Below, one piece after another: positions 24,889 through 34,122 of a stretch of DNA of 64,000 bases. The position numbers and the translations under genes were made by a program. The stretch lies in assembly GCA_947503345.1 (NCBI GenBank), contig CANNCW010000004.1, positions 236,463 to 300,462 on the forward strand, in the 5' to 3' direction. How positions within the stretch are numbered: position 1 is the first letter of the stretch; every line of letters starts with the position of its first letter. The notes below the pieces were generated by a model that was not told where the DNA came from, ran no database searches, and saw only the letters and a list, made by a program, of their open reading frames with translations. This DNA comes from an uncultured Kangiella sp. (GTDB lineage Bacteria; Pseudomonadota; Gammaproteobacteria; Enterobacterales; Kangiellaceae).

Positions 24889-27800
24889 TCAGTTCGATAT
24901 TTTCTCAACCACCAAACGGATCATCTTCAATAATGGCTCTAACTCTTCTTCTTCAGTTAGGATTTTTAGGATGACGTTGTTTTCAAAGCGATATAGAGCC
25001 GGGTTCATTTGGATCAAGCCAATTAGTTTTGCTGGATCGACTTTGGTGTCTTGGCTGAAGGCTATTCTGACACCCGAACGGACTAAATCAATTTTTGAAA
25101 TCCCTAAATTGGCAACTTCTAGAGTAAGCAAGCTAATTTCAAAAAGATTTTTTAGTGAGTCAGGTAATAAGCCAAAGCGATCGATAAACTCGACTTGCAA
25201 GCCATCTAATTGATCTTTGCTTTTCGCGTTAGCAATACGTTTATATAAAGATAAACGAGTCGCTACATCACCGACGTAATCGTCTGGAATTAAAGCGGCT
25301 ACACCAAGCTCAATTTCAGTTTTATGCTTTAGCGACTGCTGTAAACTAGGTTCTTTACCATCTTTTAAGGCTTCTACTGCAGACTCGAGCATATCCATAT
25401 ACAAGTTAAAGCCTACCGCTTGCATTTGGCCGGATTGCTCATCACCGAGTAACTCACCCGCGCCGCGAATTTCTAAATCATGAGTGGCTAAGGTAAAGCC
25501 TGCGCCGAGATCTTCTAATTGAGATATAGCTTCTAAACGTTTTTCGGCGTCTTTGGTCACTTTTCGCTCGGCGGGAGTTAGCATATATGCATAAGCTTGA
25601 TGGTGTGAACGTCCCACACGCCCGCGAAGTTGATGTAATTGAGCAAGACCAAATTTATCGGCACGCTCGATAATCATGGTATTGGCATTGGGATTATCAA
25701 TACCAGTTTCGACAATGGTAGTACAAACTAAAACATTGAATCGTTGATGATAAAAATCTCGCATCACTTGTTCTAGTTGGGTTTCACGCATCTGGCCATG
25801 GGCAAATTGAATACGCGCTTCAGGCAATAGCTCTTGTAGCTCATTGGCGGTCCGCTCAATGGATTCTACTGAGTTATGTAGGAAATAGACCTGTCCTCCA
25901 CGCAAAGTTTCCCTTAAAATGGCTTCTCTAATGAGTGGCTTGTTGTATTCGCGAACAAAAGTTTTTACCGAAAGTCGTTTTGCTGGTGGTGTGGCTATAA
26001 TAGATAGATCGCGCATTCCTGACATGGACATATTTAGCGTTCGAGGAATTGGTGTTGCGGTTAAGGTTAAAATATCCACATCTGAGCGGTACTTTTTTAA
26101 CTGTTCTTTTTGACGTACGCCAAATCGATGTTCTTCATCAATAATTAAAAGCCCAAGCCGTTTAAACTTAATATCGCCCTGAATTAATTTATGAGTTCCA
26201 ACCACTATATCTACAGTTCCCGCGGTTAATCCCGCCAACGTCTCTTTAGTTTCTTTAGCCGTGGCAAAGCGCGAAAGCTGGGCGACTTTAATTGGCCACT
26301 CTGCGAAACGATCGGAGAAAGTTTCGAAATGTTGTTGCGCGAGCAAAGTGGTAGGCACTAAAACTGCTACTTGTTTACCAGCTTGAGCGGCAATATAAGC
26401 TGCACGCAGAGCCACTTCTGTTTTACCAAAACCAACATCACCGCAAACCAATCTATCCATAGGCTGTGGTGAGGTCATGTCGCGAATAATGGAGTTGATA
26501 CTAGTGGTTTGATCGGCGGTTTCTTCAAAGCGAAACTCTGCAGCAAAGCGATGGTAATCGGCTTCATCTAAAGCGTAACTAATACCTTCTTTAGCAGCGC
26601 GGCGAGCGTAAATGTCCAATAATTCTGCAGCTACATCGCGAGCTTTTTCAGCAGCTTTTTGCTTGGCTTTATCCCAAGTATCAGTGCCCAGTTTATGCCA
26701 AGGCGCTAATTCAGGGTTTGAACCAGAGTAACGGCTAATTAGATGGAGTGACTGAACTGGCAAGTAAAATTTGTCGCCACCTGAGTATTCGAGCATTAAG
26801 TATTCAGCTTCAATATCGCCAGAATTAAGCTTCGTCATGCCGCGGTAGCGACCAATACCTTGCTCATAATGGACGACTGGATCGCCTTCTTTTAACTCTG
26901 CCAAGTTGCGAATAACATCTTCTGCTTGCGGACTGGCTTTGGCATCGCGGCGACGCTTTTGTAGAACCTGTTCACCGAATAGTTCTTCTTCAGTGATGAT
27001 GGCGATTTTGTCAAAGGCAAAGCCTTGATGAAGAGGAGCAATTCCGATGGCTACGGCATTTTCTTCTAATTCGCTGAGCTCAGAAAGTGTTTCAATATTG
27101 CAGCTACTAATTTTATGACGAGCCAATAAATCTTTTAAAGCTTCTCGACGACCAGCCGATTCACTGGCGATAAAGGTTTGACCTTGCCAGTGAGACAAAA
27201 AGTTTCGCAATTTACTCAGTGGATCTTCGGCTTTGTGTTCAATCGTTAACGCAGGAATTGGCGCGGTTACAAAATCACTATTGGCTTCAGTTGGCTCAAG
27301 ATGAATCCGAAGCGATTGTTTTAAATTATGATTGAGCTCTTCAGTGGTTAGGTATAATTTTTCAGGCGCAAGAATAGGGCGCTCTACATCGTGGCGGCGT
27401 TGTTCATAACGTTCTTTAATTTCATGCCAAAAATTGTTTAGCTTTGCGCCATAATCACTAATGCTAAGATAAAAAGTTTGCTCAGGTAAATAATCAAAAA
27501 AGCTGTTTAACTCTTTGAAATATAATGGCAAATAATATTCAATTCCTGCAGGAGTCGCGCCATTGGAAACTTCTTGGTAGATCCAAACGTTTTTTAGATT
27601 AACATCGAATTCTGCACGAAAACTTTCTCTGAAATGAGTAATGGCTTTGTCATCGGTTGGAAATTCTTTTGCGGGTAGTAATTCAAAGTTTCCAATTTTT
27701 TCATCAGATAATTGTGACTCGGGATCAAAGTATCGAATCGAATCAATTTCATCATCGAAAAAGTCAATTCTCAATGGTTTATCCGAGCCCATTGGAAATA

Positions 27801-28350
27801 AATCTAGGATAGAACCTCGAACCGCAAATTCACCATGAGAAAATACTTGGTTAACATTCTGATAACCATTTTGTTCGAATAGTGATCTAACTTCGTGCAT
27901 ATCTAAAGCTTGCCCTGTATGCAACATTAGACTGTTTTTCTCGATATATTCCTTTGGCGCGACTTTTAATAAAAGACTATTAATAGTGATTAAAACAATG
28001 CCTTGTTTAAGTCGTGGTAATTGATACAGGCTTAATAAGCGCTGAGAGATAATATCTTGATGAGGTGAAAAATTATCGTAAGGTAATGTTTCCCAATCAG
28101 GAAAAACTAATAGTGGAATTTCGCTCTCTTGTGAGTCTAAGTTTTGCGACTCCAAAAAAAAGCGAATTTCTTTTTCCAGTACCCACAAATCTTGGGCATC
28201 ATCTAGCACCACAACCAATGGGCTTTTTTGAGCTTTCGCGAGTTGACTAATAGCTAACGCCCGACTAGAACCACTTAATCCTCGCCAATAATTAACGAAT
28301 TGATTTTTAGCTTTTAATTCTGGAATGGGTAAGGTTAATTCAGGCAACAT
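24889..28350 (-). CDS. mfd: Transcription-repair coupling factor
   Basis: This 1153-residue protein has normal length for Mfd. It displaces RNA polymerase stalled at DNA damage and recruits UvrA. In order: UvrB-homology region (about 1-340), degenerate UvrB-like part, RNA-polymerase-interaction CarD-like domain (around LKEGDPVVHYEQGIGRYRG, about 490), then the RecG-like motor with Walker A GDVGFGKTEVALRA, motif II IIDEEHRFG, TATPIPRTL, and QLRGRVGRS, and the C-terminal TRCF domain that masks UvrA binding. All motor motifs are intact. csiV and the lysine dehydrogenase-like gene follow in the same orientation. Confidence 0.97.
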   Translation of the reverse strand: MLPELTLPIPELKAKNQFVNYWRGLSGSSRALAISQLAKAQKSPLVVVLDDAQDLWVLEKEIRFFLESQNLDSQESEIPLLVFPDWETLPYDNFSPHQDIISQRLLSLYQLPRLKQGIVLITINSLLLKVAPKEYIEKNSLMLHTGQALDMHEVRSLFEQNGYQNVNQVFSHGEFAVRGSILDLFPMGSDKPLRIDFFDDEIDSIRYFDPESQLSDEKIGNFELLPAKEFPTDDKAITHFRESFRAEFDVNLKNVWIYQEVSNGATPAGIEYYLPLYFKELNSFFDYLPEQTFYLSISDYGAKLNNFWHEIKERYEQRRHDVERPILAPEKLYLTTEELNHNLKQSLRIHLEPTEANSDFVTAPIPALTIEHKAEDPLSKLRNFLSHWQGQTFIASESAGRREALKDLLARHKISSCNIETLSELSELEENAVAIGIAPLHQGFAFDKIAIITEEELFGEQVLQKRRRDAKASPQAEDVIRNLAELKEGDPVVHYEQGIGRYRGMTKLNSGDIEAEYLMLEYSGGDKFYLPVQSLHLISRYSGSNPELAPWHKLGTDTWDKAKQKAAEKARDVAAELLDIYARRAAKEGISYALDEADYHRFAAEFRFEETADQTTSINSIIRDMTSPQPMDRLVCGDVGFGKTEVALRAAYIAAQAGKQVAVLVPTTLLAQQHFETFSDRFAEWPIKVAQLSRFATAKETKETLAGLTAGTVDIVVGTHKLIQGDIKFKRLGLLIIDEEHRFGVRQKEQLKKYRSDVDILTLTATPIPRTLNMSMSGMRDLSIIATPPAKRLSVKTFVREYNKPLIREAILRETLRGGQVYFLHNSVESIERTANELQELLPEARIQFAHGQMRETQLEQVMRDFYHQRFNVLVCTTIVETGIDNPNANTMIIERADKFGLAQLHQLRGRVGRSHHQAYAYMLTPAERKVTKDAEKRLEAISQLEDLGAGFTLATHDLEIRGAGELLGDEQSGQMQAVGFNLYMDMLESAVEALKDGKEPSLQQSLKHKTEIELGVAALIPDDYVGDVATRLSLYKRIANAKSKDQLDGLQVEFIDRFGLLPDSLKNLFEISLLTLEVANLGISKIDLVRSGVRIAFSQDTKVDPAKLIGLIQMNPALYRFENNVILKILTEEEELEPLLKMIRLVVEKISN

Positions 28351-28548
28351 TGATTGGATTTAATTTAGAATCTTTTTAGCGGTGAATTATAGCTTAGTTA
28401 AAGCTGACATAATAGTTAGTCTCTGTGGTACTAAATGTTTTCTCTAAATTTTAATAACTTAACTCACAAATAACCTTGTGAAACAAGCAATATGATTTAA
28501 AGTTAAAATAACTAATCCGAATGCGCTGATATCCATACTTTATATCCA

Positions 28549-28576
28549 TTGAAAAGCTTTATGATAGGAGTATTAT
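28549..28576 (+). promoter_or_regulatory. Predicted sigma-70 promoter of cioAB
   Basis: TTGAAA (28549-28554) and TATTAT (28571-28576) are separated by 16 bp, 51 bp before the cioA start. The rest of the 276-bp gap between mfd and cioA shows no clear operator. Confidence 0.5.
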
Positions 28577-28626
28577 TTTTAGTGGTTTTATATTGAATGC
28601 TATTTATTGATTAGTAGGAGTTATCC

Positions 28627-30039
28627 ATGGATATGCTCGACCCTGTATTTTTAGCCCGAATACAATTTGCTTTCACGATTGCTTTTCACATCATCTTCCC
28701 TGGCCTTTCAATTGGCCTCGCTGCTTACCTAGCGGTACTCGAAGCTTTATGGCTTAAGACAAAAAATGATATTTACCTTTCTGCCTTTAAATATTGGATA
28801 AAAATATTTTCTTTGATTTTTGGTATGGGGGTAGTCTCTGGAATTGTCATGAGCTACCAGTTTGGAACCAATTGGAGTGTGTTTTCTGATAAAACAGGTC
28901 CAATTCTTGGTCCTTTAATGGGTTATGAGGTGTTATCAGCGTTTTTCCTTGAGGCAGGCTTCTTAGGCGTGATGCTGTTTGGTATGAATAAAGTTGGTAA
29001 AAAACTGCATTTCTTTGCTACTTTAATGGTGGCCATTGGAACACTATCATCGGCTTTTTGGATCTTGAGTGTTAATAGCTGGATGCAGACCCCAACAGGA
29101 TATGAGATCAATGAAGTAGGGCAGTTTGTTGCAAAGGATTGGTTTGAGGTGGTGTTTAACCCATCTTTTCCTTATCGATTAACCCATATGGTAATAGCAG
29201 CTTTTTTAAGCACAGCATTTTTAGTGGGCGGTACTGCCGCTTGGCATTTGCTGAAGGATAAAACCAATCCTATTGCGCGCTTAATGTTTTCAATGGCTAT
29301 GTGGATGGCGACTATAGTAGCGCCTATCCAAGTTTTGGTTGGTGATTTGCATGGTTTAAACACTTATAAGCATCAACCAGCGAAAGTGGCGGCTATGGAG
29401 GGTAACTTCGATACACAAAAAGGAGCGCCTTTAATCTTATTTGGTATAGCCAATGAAGACGAGGAAAAAATGGAGTACACCATCGAAATTCCCAAGCTTA
29501 CCAGTTTGATAATTACCCATGATTTAGATGGAGAATTAGTAGGGTTAAAAGAATGGCCTAAGGATGAAAGGCCTCCTGTTAATATGGTTTTTTGGAGCTT
29601 TAGAATTATGGTTGCTATTGGTGTAGGTATGGTTCTAATTGGTTTCTTTAGTCTGTATTTACGCTTTAGAAAGCGGCTGTATGATAGCAATCTGTTAAAA
29701 AGAGCAGCTTTGATTTTCACTCCTGCAGGAGTAGTCGCCACCATCGCAGGATGGATCGTCACGGAAGTAGGCCGACAACCTTACACAGTTTATGGGTTAT
29801 TAAAAACAGCTGATTCAGCATCTCCTTTGGAGCTTCCTGCGGTAGCCACTTCTTTAGCATTATTTATTATTGTCTACTTGCTAGTTTTTGGAGCAGGAAT
29901 TTATTATTGCTTAAAACTTATGAAACGAACGCCTAAGTTAGAAGAGAGAGATGTTAAAACTGGCATACCACGTCGTGCTGCAGGAATAACACCAATAGCT
30001 GCTTTGAAAACTCAAGATGGAGGTAAAGGCGATGATTGA
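28627..30039 (+). CDS. cioA: Cytochrome bd-type quinol oxidase subunit I (CioA type)
   Basis: This 470-residue membrane protein with about nine helices carries hemes b558, b595 and d and oxidises quinol with oxygen. The first helix has FTIAFHIIFPGLSIG with a heme-ligand His; RLTHMVIAAFLSTAF gives the b558 His; GRQPYTVYGLLKT is the conserved loop signature. It is shorter than E. coli CydA (522) because the periplasmic Q-loop is short, which is the mark of the cyanide-insensitive Cio class. AGGAG sits 6 nt before the ATG. It overlaps cioB by 8 bp. Confidence 0.92.
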   Translation: MDMLDPVFLARIQFAFTIAFHIIFPGLSIGLAAYLAVLEALWLKTKNDIYLSAFKYWIKIFSLIFGMGVVSGIVMSYQFGTNWSVFSDKTGPILGPLMGYEVLSAFFLEAGFLGVMLFGMNKVGKKLHFFATLMVAIGTLSSAFWILSVNSWMQTPTGYEINEVGQFVAKDWFEVVFNPSFPYRLTHMVIAAFLSTAFLVGGTAAWHLLKDKTNPIARLMFSMAMWMATIVAPIQVLVGDLHGLNTYKHQPAKVAAMEGNFDTQKGAPLILFGIANEDEEKMEYTIEIPKLTSLIITHDLDGELVGLKEWPKDERPPVNMVFWSFRIMVAIGVGMVLIGFFSLYLRFRKRLYDSNLLKRAALIFTPAGVVATIAGWIVTEVGRQPYTVYGLLKTADSASPLELPAVATSLALFIIVYLLVFGAGIYYCLKLMKRTPKLEERDVKTGIPRRAAGITPIAALKTQDGGKGDD

Positions 30040-31036
30040 TTATGCCATGATTTGGGCTGGTTTGATTGCTTTCGCGGTATTAGCTTACATCATTTTAGAT
30101 GGGTTCGATTTAGGTATTGGAATCCTATTTCCTTTGATAAAAAGTACCACTGACAAAGAAACGGCGATGAATACGATTGCTCCAGTTTGGGATGGTAATG
30201 AAACTTGGTTGGTTTTGGGTGGTGGCGGACTTTTTGCAGTTTTTCCATTAGCTTATTCGGTAATATTACCTGCCCTTTATATGCCGATTATTTTAATGCT
30301 GTTAGGTTTGATTTTCCGCGGTGTGGCCTTCGAATTCCACTGGCGAGCTAGTGCCAAAAAGCAAAAGTTATGGGACTTAGGGTTTCATTTAGGTTCGTTA
30401 GTGGCGACTTTATGCCAAGGAATTGCATTGGGTGCTTTGGTGCAAGGAATTACGGTTGTTGACAGAGCTTATGCTGGTGGCTGGTGGGATTGGCTGACTC
30501 CATTTAGTGTTTGCGTCGGACTGGCATTAGTCTTTGGTTACTCTTTATTGGGTGCAACTTGGTTATATTTAAAAACCGAAGGGAACTTGCAACGATTTGC
30601 ACACAAAGTTGCCACTACGGTTGCTTATTTAACCCTGCTGAGTATCGGTGCCATCAGTTTGTGGATGCTTTTTATTGAGCAACAATATTTAGAACGGTGG
30701 TTTTCAAAGCCTAACGTTTATTTCTTGATCTGTGTGCCCGCGTTAGTTTTGGCTTTGGGCTTGGGATTGATAACAAGCTTGAGAAAGCAAAATGAAATCG
30801 CTCCATTTTTGTTATCAATAAGCTTGTTCATTCTAAGTTATATAGGTTTGATTATTAGTTTTTACCCTAATTTAGTTCCGCCTTCGATGACTATTTGGCA
30901 AGCTGCTGCCCCAGAGAATAGCTTAAAGTTTCTTTTAATAGGCTCGCTGATTTTGTTACCCATCATTATTGCATACACTAGTTATTCGTATTGGGTTTTT
31001 CGTGGCAAAGTTAAAGAAAATGAGGCTTACCATTAA
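30032..31036 (+). CDS. cioB: Cytochrome bd-type quinol oxidase subunit II (CioB type)
   Basis: This protein has 334 residues, counted from the ATG at 30032 because GGAGG lies 8 nt before it; an in-frame ATG at 30017 would overlap that ribosome site. The start IDYAMIWAGLIAFAVLAYII followed by LDGFDLGIGILFP is the classic subunit II signature, and PVWDGNETWLVLGGGGLFAVFP is also conserved. It has about nine membrane helices. It pairs with CioA, and a 43-residue small-subunit gene starts on the A of its stop codon. Confidence 0.94.
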   Translation: MIDYAMIWAGLIAFAVLAYIILDGFDLGIGILFPLIKSTTDKETAMNTIAPVWDGNETWLVLGGGGLFAVFPLAYSVILPALYMPIILMLLGLIFRGVAFEFHWRASAKKQKLWDLGFHLGSLVATLCQGIALGALVQGITVVDRAYAGGWWDWLTPFSVCVGLALVFGYSLLGATWLYLKTEGNLQRFAHKVATTVAYLTLLSIGAISLWMLFIEQQYLERWFSKPNVYFLICVPALVLALGLGLITSLRKQNEIAPFLLSISLFILSYIGLIISFYPNLVPPSMTIWQAAAPENSLKFLLIGSLILLPIIIAYTSYSYWVFRGKVKENEAYH

Positions 31037-31167
31037 TGACAAAAGTAGTAGAGAAACTTCAAAAGAGCCAGGGTTTGAAAAAGGGCTTATGGTTTATAGG
31101 CTTATGGCTTGCTGGTGTTTTAGTTCTTAGTATCATTGGTGGCGTTATAAGATTATTTCTTTCATAA
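31036..31167 (+). CDS. DUF2474-family small subunit of the CioAB oxidase (43 aa)
   Basis: The ATG at 31036 overlaps the cioB stop (TAATG) and the frame ends with TAA at 31165-31167. The product is a single-helix protein: a basic N-terminus with KGLWFIGLWLAGVLVLSII and a closing IRLFL. The W-x-x-G-x-W spacing and terminal IR-hydrophobic motif match DUF2474, tiny proteins found behind cioAB, analogous to CydX of E. coli, which stabilises hemes in the bd oxidase. Its length is below usual gene-finding cut-offs, so it is easily missed. Overlap with cioB argues strongly for a stoichiometric subunit. Confidence 0.8.
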   Translation: MTKVVEKLQKSQGLKKGLWFIGLWLAGVLVLSIIGGVIRLFLS

Positions 31168-31194
31168 ATTACAAGGGACATTCCTTTGGATTGT

Positions 31195-31223
31195 TTGCAC
31201 TTAATCGGCTTTCTCGCTATGGT
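31195..31223 (+). promoter_or_regulatory. Predicted promoter of the 451-residue orphan gene
   Basis: TTGCAC (31195-31200) and TATGGT (31218-31223) have a 17-bp spacer, about 53 bp before the ATG. The match is moderate and unsupported by other data. Confidence 0.35.
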
Positions 31224-31275
31224 TAGATTAGTATAAAAATTAAGCGTCTAGCGCTATCAACATACGGAGAGAATC

Positions 31276-32631
31276 ATGAGCGTTAACCCAACTACCGATT
31301 CGAGGATGCATTTCAAACATGCTAATGATTTTGCGATTAATAAGTCGTTATTTATTGCTGCCTGGAAGGTCTGGTTTAAACGCTTCTCTGCGAAACACAC
31401 TAGTAGCTCTTCTCTTAATTGGAAAATTGGTAAAATGCCTATTGGTGCGAGTGACGAGGCTTTAAGTGATTTGATCCGTCAAGATAAGCGCTTTAGTTTA
31501 GAAGTATTGGCACGGATGATGGTACCTTGGACATTTCGCAATGAGTGCCAAATTGATGATGGTTTTTTACGCGATTATAAGGTGTTGTTTGAGCTAAGCA
31601 GTATGACCGATGAGCACGATCAAGAGTTAATGGCTGCAAATCTATCTGCGAGCGCTTTGCAAATTTGGGATGCTATGAGCTTTGCAGAACAAGATGATTA
31701 CATGGCTTATGCCGAAGCTCGAATTCAAGCAGATATTGAAGTTCGTTCAAAGGATCCGGTAGTGTTGGATGATCAAGGTATTGAGTTAATTGGTGAAGAT
31801 ACTTATCCGCCTTATATCCCGAATAAAGATGCTGATGATATTGAATTTGTTCGAGCGTTAGTGGCTTGGATCCAGGATGCTCCTTTTCAAGCCTACTATT
31901 TGAAACAGCCAGCTGGCGATACGGTGGCAGGGTGGGATAAACGACTTTTGGCATTCTTTTGGCCTAAACCTCGAATTGGTTATAGCTTACATCATGCGAC
32001 TCTAAACCCTCTTTATTATCGTGCCAATGAATTGGCTAAAACCTTGGATAAAGGTGAGAGCTGGGATCAGGAATGGCGTGACATGGCGGTTAAAACAGCC
32101 AATGAACTGTTTCAAATTAGCGGCACTCCACAAAACGATGTTACTATCGAAAATGTTAAGGCAGTGATACAAGCTGCAGTGAACGGTGATGAAACATCTA
32201 ACGCTAAGATGAATTCAGGCTGGTCTTATTTGGCTTCTGTTTGCACAGATCATCTTAATGGCCAAGTAGGGCGATTGCCAATGGCTACATGGAATAGTCG
32301 AATCGCTTCTAGTGTCATCTCACGATTAGATTTCTTATTGTGCGAATCTGGTTTAGAGCAATTAGAAGAGCGTTTCTCTGGTGTTGGCACAATACCGGGT
32401 TGGGGTGGCACTCGTCCTAGACAGTACAGTTTAGATTGGCCTAATGGTTATCGTAGTTGGAAAACACAAGTCAGTGCTAGTCGATTGGTTGGTCAAATAG
32501 CTTATATTTTAAACAATGATGAACTAGACAATGGTTCTCGTCGTTATCCTCAGATGCCATTAGCTACAGGCGGTACAGGTGATTGGACTGTTAGAGGTGT
32601 CCAAGGAGTTTTGTTTGGGGATGGTTATTAA
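31276..32631 (+). CDS. Conserved-looking hypothetical protein, 451 aa
   Basis: I do not recognise this protein. It is soluble (no signal peptide or membrane helix), tryptophan-rich, and starts with a good ribosome site (CGGAGAG). Segments that look conserved by composition include LARMMVPWTFRNECQ, WDKRLLAFFWPKPRIGYSLHHATLNPLYYRANELA and GTIPGWGGTRPRQYSLDWP. No nucleotide-binding loop, metal motif or catalytic triad is evident. It stands alone between cioAB and a convergent HD-GYP gene (19 bp between stops), with its own predicted promoter. Confidence 0.6.
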   Translation: MSVNPTTDSRMHFKHANDFAINKSLFIAAWKVWFKRFSAKHTSSSSLNWKIGKMPIGASDEALSDLIRQDKRFSLEVLARMMVPWTFRNECQIDDGFLRDYKVLFELSSMTDEHDQELMAANLSASALQIWDAMSFAEQDDYMAYAEARIQADIEVRSKDPVVLDDQGIELIGEDTYPPYIPNKDADDIEFVRALVAWIQDAPFQAYYLKQPAGDTVAGWDKRLLAFFWPKPRIGYSLHHATLNPLYYRANELAKTLDKGESWDQEWRDMAVKTANELFQISGTPQNDVTIENVKAVIQAAVNGDETSNAKMNSGWSYLASVCTDHLNGQVGRLPMATWNSRIASSVISRLDFLLCESGLEQLEERFSGVGTIPGWGGTRPRQYSLDWPNGYRSWKTQVSASRLVGQIAYILNNDELDNGSRRYPQMPLATGGTGDWTVRGVQGVLFGDGY

Positions 32632-32650
32632 TTGAAAAGCTTGCCTGCTT

Positions 32651-33898
32651 TTAATAAGCAGATAAGTTTAAACGATCCGCAATATAGCGCTTCATATCCA
32701 TGCCTAAACTGCCATCTGGCAAAGAGCCAGCGATTTTGTAGTGATTACCAGATTTATCGTAATTTTCTTCTTTTAAGTCTAGTACTATCGGCGAGCGCAT
32801 CTTGCCAAACTTGTCGTAGATTAGCTCTACTTTGGGAGTAAGTTTTGCTTCGGAGTCGGTTGCGATGACCATCGCTACTTCACCATTAGTCATTTTCACC
32901 ATTGAGCCAGCAGGGTAGATCCCAACCATTTTGATAAAGGCTTTAGCTACCTTGGCATCAAATTGAGCTCCTGCTTCTTCATAAATTGCTTTCAAAGCTA
33001 AACGAGGAGAAATTGATCTCAGATGTGATATTTCATGAGTCATGTCGTCATAGGCATCAACAACAGAGACTATACGAGTGAATATTGATAATGGTCGGTT
33101 TCTGAGTTTTGCTGGATAGCCTTGACCATCAGGTCTTTGGTGATGATTTAAAGCCACTTCTTTGATGATAGGCTCTAAACTTTTATCAGCGTTTAATAAT
33201 TCAAAACCCAAGCTAGTATGTTTTTCCATAACGCGTTTTTCAGCATCAGTGAATTGAGTGCGTTTTTCTAAAATTTCTTCAGGGATACGAGTCTTACCAA
33301 TATCATGTAGCATGGCTGCAGTGCCCAGTTTTTCCAATTCACCACGATGCATGCCAATGTAATGACCTAAAGCAATCGAAAGTACAGAGACCCTAATACT
33401 ATGATTAGCTTCAACATTTGAAGTTTCTTGAATTCTGGTTAACCAAAATAGGGCATTAGCGTTAGAAACAATACTAGTTATACACTTATTAACTATAGAC
33501 TGAGTTTCTTTGATGTTTATCCGACGATTATTTTTTGCGCTATTGAATACTTGCTTCATATGACGGCAAGCTTCTAAATAAACATTGTGAGCTCGTGCAA
33601 GCTCATTGTTTAATTCGGTTTTTGGCTGTAAACCCCTAATTTTACGAGTAAATGCTTTTTTGGAAACTAGAGGTGGTGTGAAACTACTTGTGTTGGTTTT
33701 TTGTTGACCATAGTTAGTACTATAGTCATGTTCGATGTAGACAAATTTACAGTGTTTTTGTAAAACTTCTATTTCGAAATCATCACTGATTTCCAAGCCT
33801 TGCAATGGAAAGGGTAGATCAGTCCATGGACGATCTAGCTCGACCACATTCATACCTATTTCTAAGGCACCGACTGAAATTTTAGTTTTAACTAACAC
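32651..33898 (-). CDS. HD-GYP domain cyclic-di-GMP phosphodiesterase
   Basis: This 415-residue protein has an N-terminal DUF3391-type region (about 1-130), often paired with HD-GYP, and an HD-GYP domain at about 155-345. The metal ligands are present: the early His (NHSIRVSVLS), HDIGK, the GYP-box variant NHHQRPDGQGYP, and SVVDAYDDM. It should hydrolyse cyclic di-GMP and so affect biofilm or motility. The start is GTG with TAGGG upstream; no ATG fits the conserved N-terminus better. A beta-rich 60-residue tail follows the catalytic domain. Confidence 0.92.
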   Translation of the reverse strand: MLVKTKISVGALEIGMNVVELDRPWTDLPFPLQGLEISDDFEIEVLQKHCKFVYIEHDYSTNYGQQKTNTSSFTPPLVSKKAFTRKIRGLQPKTELNNELARAHNVYLEACRHMKQVFNSAKNNRRINIKETQSIVNKCITSIVSNANALFWLTRIQETSNVEANHSIRVSVLSIALGHYIGMHRGELEKLGTAAMLHDIGKTRIPEEILEKRTQFTDAEKRVMEKHTSLGFELLNADKSLEPIIKEVALNHHQRPDGQGYPAKLRNRPLSIFTRIVSVVDAYDDMTHEISHLRSISPRLALKAIYEEAGAQFDAKVAKAFIKMVGIYPAGSMVKMTNGEVAMVIATDSEAKLTPKVELIYDKFGKMRSPIVLDLKEENYDKSGNHYKIAGSLPDGSLGMDMKRYIADRLNLSAY

Positions 33899-34122
33899 AA
33901 ATACCCTATTTGTTAACCAACACTACACCAATCTGATAACTGTATCACAAAAGCTACAATTAAGAAAAGTTTAATGTTGATGCAAATTTGCCTTAAAATC
34001 ATTCAGTTAGCGTAAATTATTGAAATACTTAAATTATTTGTGTCAAAAAATTTTACAGTAAAGTGCCGAGTGAAAACAAAATAACATTATGATTAGATTA
34101 AAGTTTTTTTTAGGGAGTCTTT

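Noticed and set aside
31673..31954. 93-residue minus-strand frame inside the orphan 451-residue gene.
   Set aside because: It is fully contained in a longer frame with a good ribosome site and promoter, and shows no feature of its own.
32645..32661. Terminator CTGCTT / AAGCAG between the orphan gene and the HD-GYP gene.
   Set aside because: The stem is only 6 bp, has no T run and overlaps the HD-GYP coding end; too weak to annotate.
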